A stretch of 10,163 nucleotides of DNA from JBBRYB01 sp038238115. Its GTDB lineage: Bacteria; Actinomycetota; Actinomycetes; Propionibacteriales; Nocardioidaceae. Location of the stretch: contig JBBRYB010000091.1 in NCBI GenBank assembly GCA_038238115.1, positions 1 to 10,163 of the forward strand, given 5' to 3'. A program made the translations under genes and the position numbers. Positions 1-6,400 of this stretch are shown here, piece by piece; position 1 is the first letter of the stretch; every line of letters begins with the position of its first letter. The notes beneath the pieces are model-generated. The model ran no database searches. It was given only the letters and a program-made list of their open reading frames with translations, and was not told the DNA's origin.

Positions 1-1
1 C

Positions 2-88
2 AAACGCGGCCACTACGACATCGCCACCGAAGCACCGGTCCAGCACCGGCTGCTGACCGCTATCGATGAGCTGACACTCGCCATCTGA
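2..88 (+). CDS. C-terminal fragment of an unidentified protein
   Basis: The window opens inside a reading frame that ends in TGA at 86-88. Its last 28 codons translate to a tail containing GHYDIATEAP and ending in ELTLAI. The other two plus-strand frames also reach stops in this stretch. This frame is preferred because its codons mostly end in C or G and the tail ends in a plausible amphipathic helix. It lies convergent to the GntR gene, so it probably belongs to a separate transcription unit. I do not recognise the family. Too little is present to exclude a chance open frame. Confidence 0.4.
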   Translation, partial: KRGHYDIATEAPVQHRLLTAIDELTLAI

Positions 89-112
89 TTCCCCCGGCGT
101 CGGTTCAATCAT

Positions 113-126
113 GCCGATACATCGGC
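113..126. repeat. 14-base perfect palindrome in intergenic DNA
   Basis: GCCGAT-AC-ATCGGC is an exact inverted repeat with a 2-base centre, 25 bases downstream of the stop of the left-edge gene. The centre is too short for a good RNA hairpin loop, so a DNA-binding site or chance are the likelier readings. It lies beyond the 3' ends of both flanking genes. Confidence 0.3.
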
Positions 127-204
127 CAACGCAACAGAGCCACCCGTCGAGCGCCGTCATGTGGCGCAAATAGGTGGTCGGCCCCCGCCGTAACAGCTTC
201 CCGA

Positions 205-229
205 CACGACTGGCCGGTCGATAGTCGTG
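205..229. terminator. Possible hairpin between convergent genes (weak terminator candidate)
   Basis: CACGACT (205-211) pairs perfectly with AGTCGTG (223-229) across an 11-base loop, between the 3' ends of the left-edge gene (plus) and the GntR gene (minus). No T-run follows on either strand, so it lacks the second hallmark of an intrinsic terminator. Actinomycete terminators often lack strong U-tracts, and the convergent position fits. The rest of 89-263 shows no gene or other feature. Confidence 0.3.
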
Positions 230-263
230 CTGGTGGTGGATCAGCTATCTTCGCCGTCGGTGA

Positions 264-971
264 TCAGTGTGTTGAGGCATCTGGCGGTACTAGTAGCCGG
301 ATGGCGGTCTGCATGTGCGATTCGATGGACTTGAGCGTTGTGTCGAGTTCGCCCGAGCGCAGTGCGTCGAGGATCTCGCCGTGTTCGTCGACCGAGGATT
401 GGGGCAGTTCGTAGCGGTCCTCGAGGGCGGTCATGCACATGCGTGTTTCTGCGAGCAGAGTGTTTGCCATGCGTTGGAGCCTTGCGCTTGCGGAGGCCTG
501 GACTAGGGCTTGGTGGAACTGCTGGTCGGCTACGGTGAGTCCGGCGTTGTCGCCTCGTTCGGCGGCGGTGCGCATGGCGTCGAGCGCAGGCTGCATGTTC
601 GCGATGGCAGAGGAGCCGGCATGCTTTCGCCGGTTACTGAAGATGCGTCTGACGGCTGCTTGCTCGATCACGAGTCGCGACAGGTAGATGTCTTCGACGT
701 CTTCAGGGTTCAGTGACACGACGAAGATTCCGCGGTTTCGTTCGCTGCGGAGCAGTCCCTCCTGGACGAGTCGCTGCATCGCCTCGCGCAGGGGTCCACG
801 GCTGACCCCGAGTTTGAGGGCGATATCCGCCTCGGTGAGTTGGGCGCCGGGCCGAAAGGTTCCGCGCATTACCGCACCTCGAAGCTGCTGCACGATTAGC
901 GTGGCTGTGGTTTCGCTCGGGAGTGGAACGAGGTCAGTTGGGGAGCCGGGGTTGGCTTTCGATGCCCTCAT
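264..971 (-). CDS. GntR-family transcriptional regulator, FadR/FCD subfamily
   Basis: This is a cytoplasmic ligand-responsive DNA-binding regulator of 235 aa, a usual length for the subfamily. A winged helix-turn-helix occupies about residues 22-85; the core reads LTEADIALKLGVSRGPLREA and is followed by a GIFV wing. The C-terminal all-helical FCD ligand domain covers about 90-228. It keeps the Asp/three-His metal set at D149 and H153 (ADQQFH), H197 (DEHGEI) and H219 (SHM). FCD domains typically bind small carboxylic or hydroxy acids. I chose ATG at 971 over an in-frame start at 1031: its ATGA overlaps the stop of the upstream LarA-like gene, which is the classic coupled arrangement, and the domain starts soon after. 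The gene lies last in a minus-strand pair facing the catabolic operon, so it probably controls both arms through the inverted repeat at 2292-2303. Repressor rather than activator is inferred from the operator overlapping a -35 box. Confidence 0.93.
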   Translation of the reverse strand: MRASKANPGSPTDLVPLPSETTATLIVQQLRGAVMRGTFRPGAQLTEADIALKLGVSRGPLREAMQRLVQEGLLRSERNRGIFVVSLNPEDVEDIYLSRLVIEQAAVRRIFSNRRKHAGSSAIANMQPALDAMRTAAERGDNAGLTVADQQFHQALVQASASARLQRMANTLLAETRMCMTALEDRYELPQSSVDEHGEILDALRSGELDTTLKSIESHMQTAIRLLVPPDASTH

Positions 972-2266
972 CGGTCGGGCTCGTCGCGGAGGCTTGCGTT
1001 GTGGAAGACGATGGGCCTTGGTTCCCCGCATGCCGTGAGGGTCCCCTCCTCACGAATGCTGTTGAACAGTGGTGTGGTGATCCAGAAACGCTCCACGTCG
1101 CCGGTGTTGCGGATCCATGCGAGGCGAGTGTCGGCGCACTGGCGCCGGCTGGTCGTGTGGGCGGCGATCGAAATCGCCTCCTTGTCCGTGGCGGTGACGA
1201 GGGGCAGTCGGGCGCCTTGGAGGAGGTTTGCCGTGATCTCGTTTGTGTAGGTTGCGCGCCAGTCGATCTTGCTATGTGCGCGTTCGGTAACGATGTCGGC
1301 CATTCCGATTCCGGTGGCGTTGCCGTGTGACTGCGGGGTGAGGTCGAGCACGACGAGGCGATTGACGGTGGTCTCGCTTCGGATCTGGGGGTCGTAGAAG
1401 CGGCCGGTCACATTGGGGTCCATACCAGTGCCTGCGATATCCTTGCCGATCTCCTGAACGACCAGTACATCAAGTTGTTCGACCGGCAATCGAGGCAGCC
1501 ATTCCTTGGCGAGTTTCAGGAGCTCGGGTTCCCGCGCGGCGATTCGCTCACCGGGTATTGCTTCCACGAGAGCCGTTTCCTTTCGGGCCCCTTCGACGAC
1601 GGCGACGCCGAACGGGACGTTGACATGTTGAAGGATGAGTTTCGCGGCAGCCTCGATGACCCGGGGAAACTCGCCGAGCGGTGCCTTGTGCAACTCCATG
1701 GCGCCAATGTGGTTGCCCAGTCCGATGGCGATCATCTTCAGCAGACCGCTTTCCACGCTGCCCCTGAAGTCGGTGTGGGGCTTGACTCGTGCCAACGGGA
1801 TCACGTGATCTGCTGCGGCGGCGATCGCGTCGACGTGGACCGGGGTCCCGTCAGCAAGGTGACCAACAATGGTCGTCTCCAGCGAGGTTGCGACGGGGAG
1901 TCCGGTGGAGTCCTCTGAGAGGCCGAGGCCGGAAAGGACATCTAACTGTCCTTGTGCCGTCGCTCCGCCGTGGCTGCCCATGGATGGCACCACAACTGGT
2001 TGAGCGCCTTGCTCACGAATCCAAGCCGCTGTGATCAAGGTGAGCTCGCGAATGCAGCCTATTCCGCGGCTCCCGACGGCCAACGCAACGTGATCGCCCG
2101 GTCGGATTGCGTCGCATTCGCCTAGTTGAGGGTAGAGGGCATCGCGGATCGAACCGACCCCACGTTCGACAAGCGACTGTTCGACGGGCAACCACCATGG
2201 CATGTCCGCTGGCCATTCGGATCCCGGCAGTCCAGCGAGACCAGTCGGCCCGGCGCTTCCATGCAC
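968..2266 (-). CDS. LarA-type nickel-pincer racemase/epimerase superfamily protein (DUF2088)
   Basis: A 432-aa cytoplasmic protein of the lactate-racemase (LarA) superfamily. Characterised LarA enzymes racemise 2-hydroxy acids using a nickel pincer nucleotide (NPN) covalently held by a Lys. Visible hallmarks are GSRGIG (65-70), SMGSHGGAT (95-103, H99), KPHTDFRG (162-169, H164), ESGLLKM (172-178, K177), H193 in GAMELHK, GKDIAGTGMDPNV (274-286), and HGNATGIGMADI (314-325). H99, H164, K177 and H193 are plausible counterparts of the two catalytic His, the NPN-binding Lys and the Ni-binding His of LarA; I aligned these by eye. No cofactor-synthesis genes (larB, larC, larE) lie in the window. The chosen start is GTG at 2266; an internal ATG at 2203 (residue 22, MPWWLP) is a real alternative, as neither has a clear ribosome-binding site. 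The 3' end overlaps the GntR gene by 4 bases. The specific substrate is unknown; a 2-hydroxy acid made by the facing operon is inferred. Confidence 0.85.
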   Translation of the reverse strand: MHGSAGPTGLAGLPGSEWPADMPWWLPVEQSLVERGVGSIRDALYPQLGECDAIRPGDHVALAVGSRGIGCIRELTLITAAWIREQGAQPVVVPSMGSHGGATAQGQLDVLSGLGLSEDSTGLPVATSLETTIVGHLADGTPVHVDAIAAAADHVIPLARVKPHTDFRGSVESGLLKMIAIGLGNHIGAMELHKAPLGEFPRVIEAAAKLILQHVNVPFGVAVVEGARKETALVEAIPGERIAAREPELLKLAKEWLPRLPVEQLDVLVVQEIGKDIAGTGMDPNVTGRFYDPQIRSETTVNRLVVLDLTPQSHGNATGIGMADIVTERAHSKIDWRATYTNEITANLLQGARLPLVTATDKEAISIAAHTTSRRQCADTRLAWIRNTGDVERFWITTPLFNSIREEGTLTACGEPRPIVFHNASLRDEPDR

Positions 2267-2274
2267 GCATTCAC

Positions 2275-2302
2275 GGTATCACTTCTGGTAAATTGTTGAC
2301 AA
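2275..2302 (-). promoter_or_regulatory. Possible minus-strand promoter for the LarA-like/GntR pair
   Basis: Read on the minus strand, TTGTCA (2302-2297) is followed after 16 bases by GATACC (2280-2275), a poor -10 match. Transcription would then start around 2268, almost at the GTG at 2266, implying a nearly leaderless message. Leaderless messages are common in actinomycetes and would explain the missing ribosome-binding site. The -35 element lies in the inverted repeat at 2292-2303. Confidence 0.3.
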
Positions 2303-2303
2303 T
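2292..2303. promoter_or_regulatory. Predicted operator for the GntR/FCD regulator
   Basis: ATTGT-TG-ACAAT is a perfect 12-base inverted repeat. Its core, TNGT-(2 bases)-ACNA, matches the operator pattern known for the FadR subfamily of GntR regulators. It sits in the divergent region controlled by exactly such a regulator and overlaps the plus-strand -35 box TTGACA and the minus-strand TTGTCA. One bound dimer could therefore block both promoters. The pairing of this site with this regulator is inferred from position and pattern only. Confidence 0.65.
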
Positions 2304-2324
2304 CGGCAATCAGTGGAGTATGAA
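2296..2324 (+). promoter_or_regulatory. Sigma-70-type promoter of the catabolic operon
   Basis: A consensus -35 box TTGACA (2296-2301) is followed by an ideal 17-base spacer and TATGAA (2319-2324), which matches the -10 consensus at 4 of 6 positions. The expected start near 2331 gives an untranslated leader of about 90 bases before the ATG at 2420. I see no convincing riboswitch or attenuator in that leader. Confidence 0.6.
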
Positions 2325-2408
2325 TCGTACGTCCGCCGGCTCAACGAAGTGGCGCCGCCGCCTCACCCCTTGGGCATTACGCGGACCGGTAGTCACTCGG
2401 TGTAAGCG

Positions 2409-2414
2409 AGGAGG
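2409..2414 (+). promoter_or_regulatory. Strong ribosome-binding site of the ureohydrolase gene
   Basis: A full AGGAGG lies 5 bases before the ATG at 2420 and fixes that start. It is the strongest such site in the operon, as expected for a first gene. Confidence 0.8.
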
Positions 2415-2419
2415 GAATC

Positions 2420-3427
2420 ATGACGAGTGAGACCCGACCCGAACGGGTGATCGTTGGTCCGCAGGATGCCGCGACGATTCCGCGCTACTCGGGACTCAGC
2501 ACATTCGGGCGGCTTCCCCGGCTTGAGGACGTGACCGGCTGCGACGTTGCGGTGCTCGGTGTCCCATTTGACAGTGGCACCAGCTTTCGGCCGGGCGCCC
2601 GGTTCGGCCCTTCACACGTGCGCGACGCGTCACGGCTGTTGCGTCCGTACAACGAGGAACTTGGGGTCTCGCCCTTCGCGGTGCAGCAGGTGGTCGATGC
2701 CGGCGACGTGGCGTGCAACCCGTTCGACATTCCCGGCGCGATTGACCAGATCCAGCGGCGGGCCCAGGAGCTGACCGATGCCGGTGCTCGGGTGTTGGCG
2801 ATCGGTGGAGACCACACGGTGGCGCTGCCACTGCTGCGCGCGGCGAGGCGACGGTGGGGACCTGTGGCGCTGATCCACTTCGACGCTCACCTGGATACCT
2901 GGGACGCGCTCTACGGCGCCAAATACGTCCACGGCACACCGTTTCGGCGTGCCCACGAGGAAGGCCTGTTCCTGGAGCGACAGTCGACCCACGTCGGGGT
3001 TCGGAGCTCTGTCTACACCTCCCACGACTACGTCGACGACGCCGGACTCGGATTCAACGCGGTACGATGCAGCGACATCGACCGCGACGGGTTGACGGCC
3101 GTCATCGAGGCGCTGATCGATCGAATCGGCACTGGGACCCCGCTCTATGTGTCCATCGACATCGACGTTCTTGACCCTGCACACGCGCCCGGAACAGGTA
3201 CCCCGGAGACTGGTGGGCTTACCGCCCGGGAGCTGCTCTCGTTGCTGCGCAGCTTCCGCGACCTGAATCTGGTAGGCGCAGACATCGTCGAGGTGGCCCC
3301 TGCGTACGACCATGCCCAGATGACCGCCATCGCCGCCTCCGGGTTGGCCTATGAGCTCGTCTCGCTGATGGCGTGCACGACGCCCGACGATCTCGGTTTG
3401 CCCGCCATGACCAACGACATCGCCTGA
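2420..3427 (+). CDS. Ureohydrolase (agmatinase/guanidinobutyrase-type amidinohydrolase)
   Basis: A 335-aa cytoplasmic arginase-superfamily enzyme that hydrolyses a guanidino group to an amine plus urea using two Mn (or Ni) ions. All six metal ligands are visible: H132 in GGDHT (129-133); D155, H157 and D159 in FDAHLDTWD (154-162); and D247 and D249 in SIDIDVLDP (245-253). The active-site HGTPFRR (171-177) and EVAPAYD (291-297, E291) are also intact, as is the N-terminal FRPGARFGP (56-64). So it should be active. The DAHLDTWD...HGTPFRRA pattern is that of agmatinases and guanidinobutyrases rather than true arginases, but the residues do not decide the substrate. It is first in the operon, with a leader of its own and 19 bases before the permease gene, which suggests a guanidino compound or derivative is an early intermediate. 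It could be named speB or gbuA by similarity; I leave the symbol open because no polyamine genes are nearby. Confidence 0.92.
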   Translation: MTSETRPERVIVGPQDAATIPRYSGLSTFGRLPRLEDVTGCDVAVLGVPFDSGTSFRPGARFGPSHVRDASRLLRPYNEELGVSPFAVQQVVDAGDVACNPFDIPGAIDQIQRRAQELTDAGARVLAIGGDHTVALPLLRAARRRWGPVALIHFDAHLDTWDALYGAKYVHGTPFRRAHEEGLFLERQSTHVGVRSSVYTSHDYVDDAGLGFNAVRCSDIDRDGLTAVIEALIDRIGTGTPLYVSIDIDVLDPAHAPGTGTPETGGLTARELLSLLRSFRDLNLVGADIVEVAPAYDHAQMTAIAASGLAYELVSLMACTTPDDLGLPAMTNDIA

Positions 3428-3435
3428 CCGTTGCG

Positions 3436-3440
3436 AGGAG
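3436..3440 (+). promoter_or_regulatory. Ribosome-binding site of the permease gene
   Basis: AGGAG lies 6 bases before the ATG at 3447 and selects that start within the 19-base gap after the ureohydrolase stop. Confidence 0.7.
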
Positions 3441-3446
3441 ACAACC

Positions 3447-4940
3447 ATGAGTCTGCCCAGTGGACCGGACCACCGCGCCAGCGGGCCATCGCCGCAGTCA
3501 CTACATCGGCTGAACCAGGGCTTCAGTTTCCGCGCGGCGTTCTCGCTGGCATTCGCCGACATCTCGCCGATCGTCGCGCTGTATGCGATCTTCGCGCTCG
3601 GGCTCTTCGCAGCAGGCCCGGCTTTCTTCTGGGCATTTCCCGTGGTGCTCGCCGGGCAGTTGCTGGTCGCCGCCGTCTTCGGTGAGCTCAGCTCCCGGTG
3701 GCCGTTCGCCGGTAGCGTCTACCAGTGGGCCCGCCACGTCCATGGAACTGCCCTCGGCTGGTTCGCCGCTTGGGCCTACATGTGGGGCTTGACGATCGCA
3801 CTGTCAGCGCTCGCCTATGGAGCCTCGGGATTTCTTTTGGCGGTCTTCGCGGTGGAGAACCCGAGCAGGTTCACGACCACCGTCTGCGCTTTGCTGATTG
3901 TCGCCGCGGGCAGTCTCTGCAACATTGTCGGCCGCACGGTGCTCAAGACCATGGTGACTGTCAGCATCATCTGCGAGGTTGTTGGATCGGTAGGGCTGGG
4001 CACTGTACTGCTGCTGTTCCACCGGGAAAACAGCCTGAGCGTCCTTTTCGACGGCTTCGGCACAGCCGGAGCAGGGGACTGGCTCCGCGGACCATTCCTT
4101 GTCGCCATCGCCTACGTCGGATGGTCATTCCTCGGCTTCGAAGCCGCCGGCTCCATTGCAGAGGAAGTCGAGAACCCAGAACGCAACGTACCCAAGGCGA
4201 TCATTCTTTCGCTGTTCTTCGTCGCGCTCACGGTCATGTACTCCGGGATCGCGGTGATCCTCGCCATTCCCAACCTGTCGCAGTTGATGGCCAATCCCAC
4301 CGGCGACCCCGTGACCGAGACTCTTGTCGTCGCGTTCGGCGACGGGATCGGCCGGCCGCTGCTGATCTTGTTCGTGATCGGGTTCCTGTCCAGCTTCCTC
4401 GCCGTCCAGGCCGCGGTCTCCCGTTGCGTCTGGGGCTCGGCACGCGACCACTCCCTGCCGGGATCGGGCTTCCTGGACCGACTCGCCGGCCGGGAGCGTC
4501 TGCCGGTCAACGCCGTCGGGTTGACCGGCGTGGTGGCGGCCCTGCTGATTCTGCTGGCCGGGTCCAAGCTGTACGGGGTTCTCATCAACTTCACCACGAT
4601 CGGGTTCTACATCTCGTTCGGATGCCCCGTGATCGGCGCAGCCCTCTCCCGGCTGCGGGGAACCTGGACGCCCGGTCCCTTCAGTCTCGGCCGCCTCGGC
4701 GCACCGGTCACGTACGTGGCGTCGCTGTGGATCATCGCCGAGACCGTCAACATCGCGTGGCCGCGCAACATCGCAGGCCAAGCCTGGTACCTCGACTGGA
4801 GCATGCTCGTGACCAGCGCTGGCCTGGGGGCGATCGGCGTCGTCGTCTACCTGCGGATGAAGTCGCGGATCATGGACCCCTACGGTCACCGTCTCACCGA
4901 ACAGCGCCCGCACGATGCGCGCTTGGACGAGACCTCGTGA
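3447..4940 (+). CDS. APC-superfamily amino acid/amine permease
   Basis: A 497-aa inner-membrane transporter of the APC superfamily (AA_permease_2 type). It resembles the amino acid/choline transporter group that includes GABA and choline permeases. About 12 hydrophobic segments are visible, starting near residue 30 and ending near 470, with both ends hydrophilic. Family hallmarks are GELSSRWPFAGSVYQWA (79-95) and FLGFEAAG...EEVENPERNVPKAI (228-252, the conserved loop before a helix). SRCVWGSARDHSLPG (325-339) is typical of the group. Such carriers usually exchange or import amino acids, amines or gamma-amino acids by proton symport. Placed directly behind a ureohydrolase, it most likely brings in the pathway substrate, plausibly a guanidino or amino compound (inference). 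Its stop overlaps the GTG of the next gene by 4 bases (GTGA), so the two are translationally coupled. Confidence 0.92.
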   Translation: MSLPSGPDHRASGPSPQSLHRLNQGFSFRAAFSLAFADISPIVALYAIFALGLFAAGPAFFWAFPVVLAGQLLVAAVFGELSSRWPFAGSVYQWARHVHGTALGWFAAWAYMWGLTIALSALAYGASGFLLAVFAVENPSRFTTTVCALLIVAAGSLCNIVGRTVLKTMVTVSIICEVVGSVGLGTVLLLFHRENSLSVLFDGFGTAGAGDWLRGPFLVAIAYVGWSFLGFEAAGSIAEEVENPERNVPKAIILSLFFVALTVMYSGIAVILAIPNLSQLMANPTGDPVTETLVVAFGDGIGRPLLILFVIGFLSSFLAVQAAVSRCVWGSARDHSLPGSGFLDRLAGRERLPVNAVGLTGVVAALLILLAGSKLYGVLINFTTIGFYISFGCPVIGAALSRLRGTWTPGPFSLGRLGAPVTYVASLWIIAETVNIAWPRNIAGQAWYLDWSMLVTSAGLGAIGVVVYLRMKSRIMDPYGHRLTEQRPHDARLDETS

Positions 4941-5632
4941 CGGCGACGCGAACCGCCGTGGTGACCGGTGCGGCCAGCGGTATCGGTGCCAGCTGCGCCA
5001 AGGCCCTGTCCGAACATGGCTGGAAGATCGCCGGAATCGACCTTCGCCCATCCGTCACCGACCTGTCGCTGACCGTCGACGTCACCGACCGTGCCGAGCT
5101 GGCCAACGCGGTGGAAGGCGTCCACGCCAACTGGGGTTCGGTCGATCTCCTGGTCAGCGCGGCCGGATACGACGAGCGCATTCCCGTCGCGGAGATCTCG
5201 AAATCCAGCTGGGACAGGATCCTCGCGGTGCTGCTGGGCGGTACAGTCAACGCCTGCGCCGCCGTGCTCCCGCATATGCGGCGCCTAGGTGCCGGTAGCA
5301 TCGTGGCGATCTCTTCCGAGCTGGGTCTGGCCGGCAGCGAGGACAACGTGCACTATGCCGCGGCGAAAGGCGCGGTCATAGGGTTCGTCAAGGCGCTCGC
5401 GCTGGAATGCGCGCCTGACGGTATCGCGGTCAATTCGGTCGCGCCGGGCCCCACCGACACCCCCTTGCTGGAAGAGGGCTCTCCCTGGCGTGACGACGCA
5501 TACCTGGCCACCCTGCCGCTGCGACGCCTGGTGCACCCTGACGAGGTTGCTGCGGCGGTGGTATTCCTCGCCGAAGAGGGAACGTACTTCTGCGGTGAGG
5601 TCCTCTCGCCGAACGCGGGGGCGGTGATCTGA
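4937..5632 (+). CDS. SDR-family oxidoreductase 1 (tetrad Asn replaced)
   Basis: A 231-aa classical short-chain dehydrogenase/reductase starting at GTG 4937, inside the permease stop. An upstream frame is open much further but covers the permease in another frame, so this start is the credible one. The Rossmann motif TGAASGIG is at 10-17, and D35 at the end of the second strand favours NAD(H). SAAG (74-77), S127, and Y140-x3-K144 give the catalytic Ser, Tyr and Lys; PG follows at 170-171. Oddity: in the segment usually reading AVNLTG, this protein has AVLLGG (97-102). The Asn of the Asn-Ser-Tyr-Lys tetrad is therefore Leu99. The protein is short for the family and ends NAGAVI where NGG is usual. 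It probably oxidises or reduces a hydroxy/keto group of the pathway intermediate; the substrate is unknown. Its TGA shares one base with the next ATG. Confidence 0.9.
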   Translation: MTATRTAVVTGAASGIGASCAKALSEHGWKIAGIDLRPSVTDLSLTVDVTDRAELANAVEGVHANWGSVDLLVSAAGYDERIPVAEISKSSWDRILAVLLGGTVNACAAVLPHMRRLGAGSIVAISSELGLAGSEDNVHYAAAKGAVIGFVKALALECAPDGIAVNSVAPGPTDTPLLEEGSPWRDDAYLATLPLRRLVHPDEVAAAVVFLAEEGTYFCGEVLSPNAGAVI

Positions 5633-6399
5633 TGGACGCTGGATCGGACGTCCGGCCGGTGGCCTTGGTCACCGGCGCGGCTCAAGGACTCGGCCATGCC
5701 ATCGCGCTGCGACTATCGAGGGACGGGCATCACGTCGCCGTCAACGATGTGACCGGCAACGAGGCACTCACAGATCTGGCGGAGCAGATCGGCGGGCTCG
5801 CCGTCCCTGCCGACATCGCCGACCCGGAGGCTGTGACGCGGCTGGTGTCCGAGGTTTCCGAACGCGCCGGCACGATCCAGACTCTCGTCGTCAACCACGC
5901 CGCGATGGCCATGGCGCCGTTCCTGGACATGCGGCCCGACACATGGTGGCGGCAAGTCGATGTCAACCTGTCGGGCAGCTTTCGACTCATCCAGGCAGTC
6001 GTTCCGGGCATGAGGGCGGTGGGCGCTGGCCGCATCATCGTCATCGCGTCCGAGGCCGGGGTCGTCGGGATGCGCAACGCCACTGCCTACTCGGCGTCCA
6101 AGGCCGGATTGATAGCTCTGACCAAATCGCTGGCGCGTGAACTCGCCCCGGAAGGAATCGTGACCAACGCGATTGCTCCCTCCTACATCGACACCCCGCA
6201 ACTTCATGTGGACGCCGACGACGCTCACACCACTGTCGACGAGATCAAGACGCGTGCCGCAGCCCAGATTCCGATGGGGCGGATCGCCTCATCCGAGGAA
6301 ATCGCGGCCGTTGCCGCTTTCCTCGCCAGTCCACCAGCTGGATCGCTGGTCGGGCAGGTTCTGCAGCCGAACGGTGGCAGCACACGGGCCCGAGCCTGA
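5632..6399 (+). CDS. SDR-family oxidoreductase 2
   Basis: A 255-aa classical SDR with a complete catalytic set. TGAAQGLG is at 14-21, and D39 after the second strand favours NAD(H). NHAA (88-91) stands in place of NNAG, N112 is in VNLSG, S140 in IASEAG, and Y153-x3-K157 in AYSASK. The start ATG overlaps the preceding stop (TGATG), and the stop lies one base before the next ATG. All three genes are therefore likely translated in a coupled way. It is not a close copy of SDR 1, so the two probably catalyse different steps, or opposite directions of an oxidation-reduction pair, rather than being a recent duplication. The substrate cannot be read from sequence; a 2- or 3-hydroxy acid or its keto form would fit the racemase, kinase and enolase homologues nearby. 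Confidence 0.93.
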   Translation: MDAGSDVRPVALVTGAAQGLGHAIALRLSRDGHHVAVNDVTGNEALTDLAEQIGGLAVPADIADPEAVTRLVSEVSERAGTIQTLVVNHAAMAMAPFLDMRPDTWWRQVDVNLSGSFRLIQAVVPGMRAVGAGRIIVIASEAGVVGMRNATAYSASKAGLIALTKSLARELAPEGIVTNAIAPSYIDTPQLHVDADDAHTTVDEIKTRAAAQIPMGRIASSEEIAAVAAFLASPPAGSLVGQVLQPNGGSTRARA

Positions 6400-6400
6400 C

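Noticed and set aside
972..1031. Upstream extension of the GntR gene to an ATG at 1031 (255 aa)
   Set aside because: The extension lies entirely inside the LarA-like coding sequence and adds an Arg/Pro-rich leader with no family match; the ATGA overlap at 971-968 is the better start.
2325..2408. Riboswitch or attenuator in the operon leader
   Set aside because: The leader is only about 90 bases and shows no conserved aptamer motif (including guanidine riboswitch cores such as paired ACGR/GGN-type elements that I could recognise) and no terminator hairpin.
2630..3562. 310-codon open frame on the minus strand over the ureohydrolase
   Set aside because: It is antisense to a gene with intact metal-ligand motifs, has no recognisable domain, and no promoter or ribosome-binding site supports it.
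3725..4936. Long open frame continuous with SDR 1, overlapping the permease in another frame
   Set aside because: Its translation is Arg/Pro/His-rich with no hydrophobic core, typical of an off-frame reading of GC-rich DNA; the permease frame has clear transmembrane segments and motifs.
4125..5051. 308-codon minus-strand open frame over the permease and SDR 1 start
   Set aside because: Low-complexity Gly/Arg/Asp/Gln-rich translation antisense to two well-supported genes; a GC-content artefact.
6173..6400. Upstream extension of the CE4 gene to 6173
   Set aside because: The added residues overlap SDR 2 out of frame and match no CE4 N-terminus; ATG 6401 directly after the SDR 2 stop is preferred.
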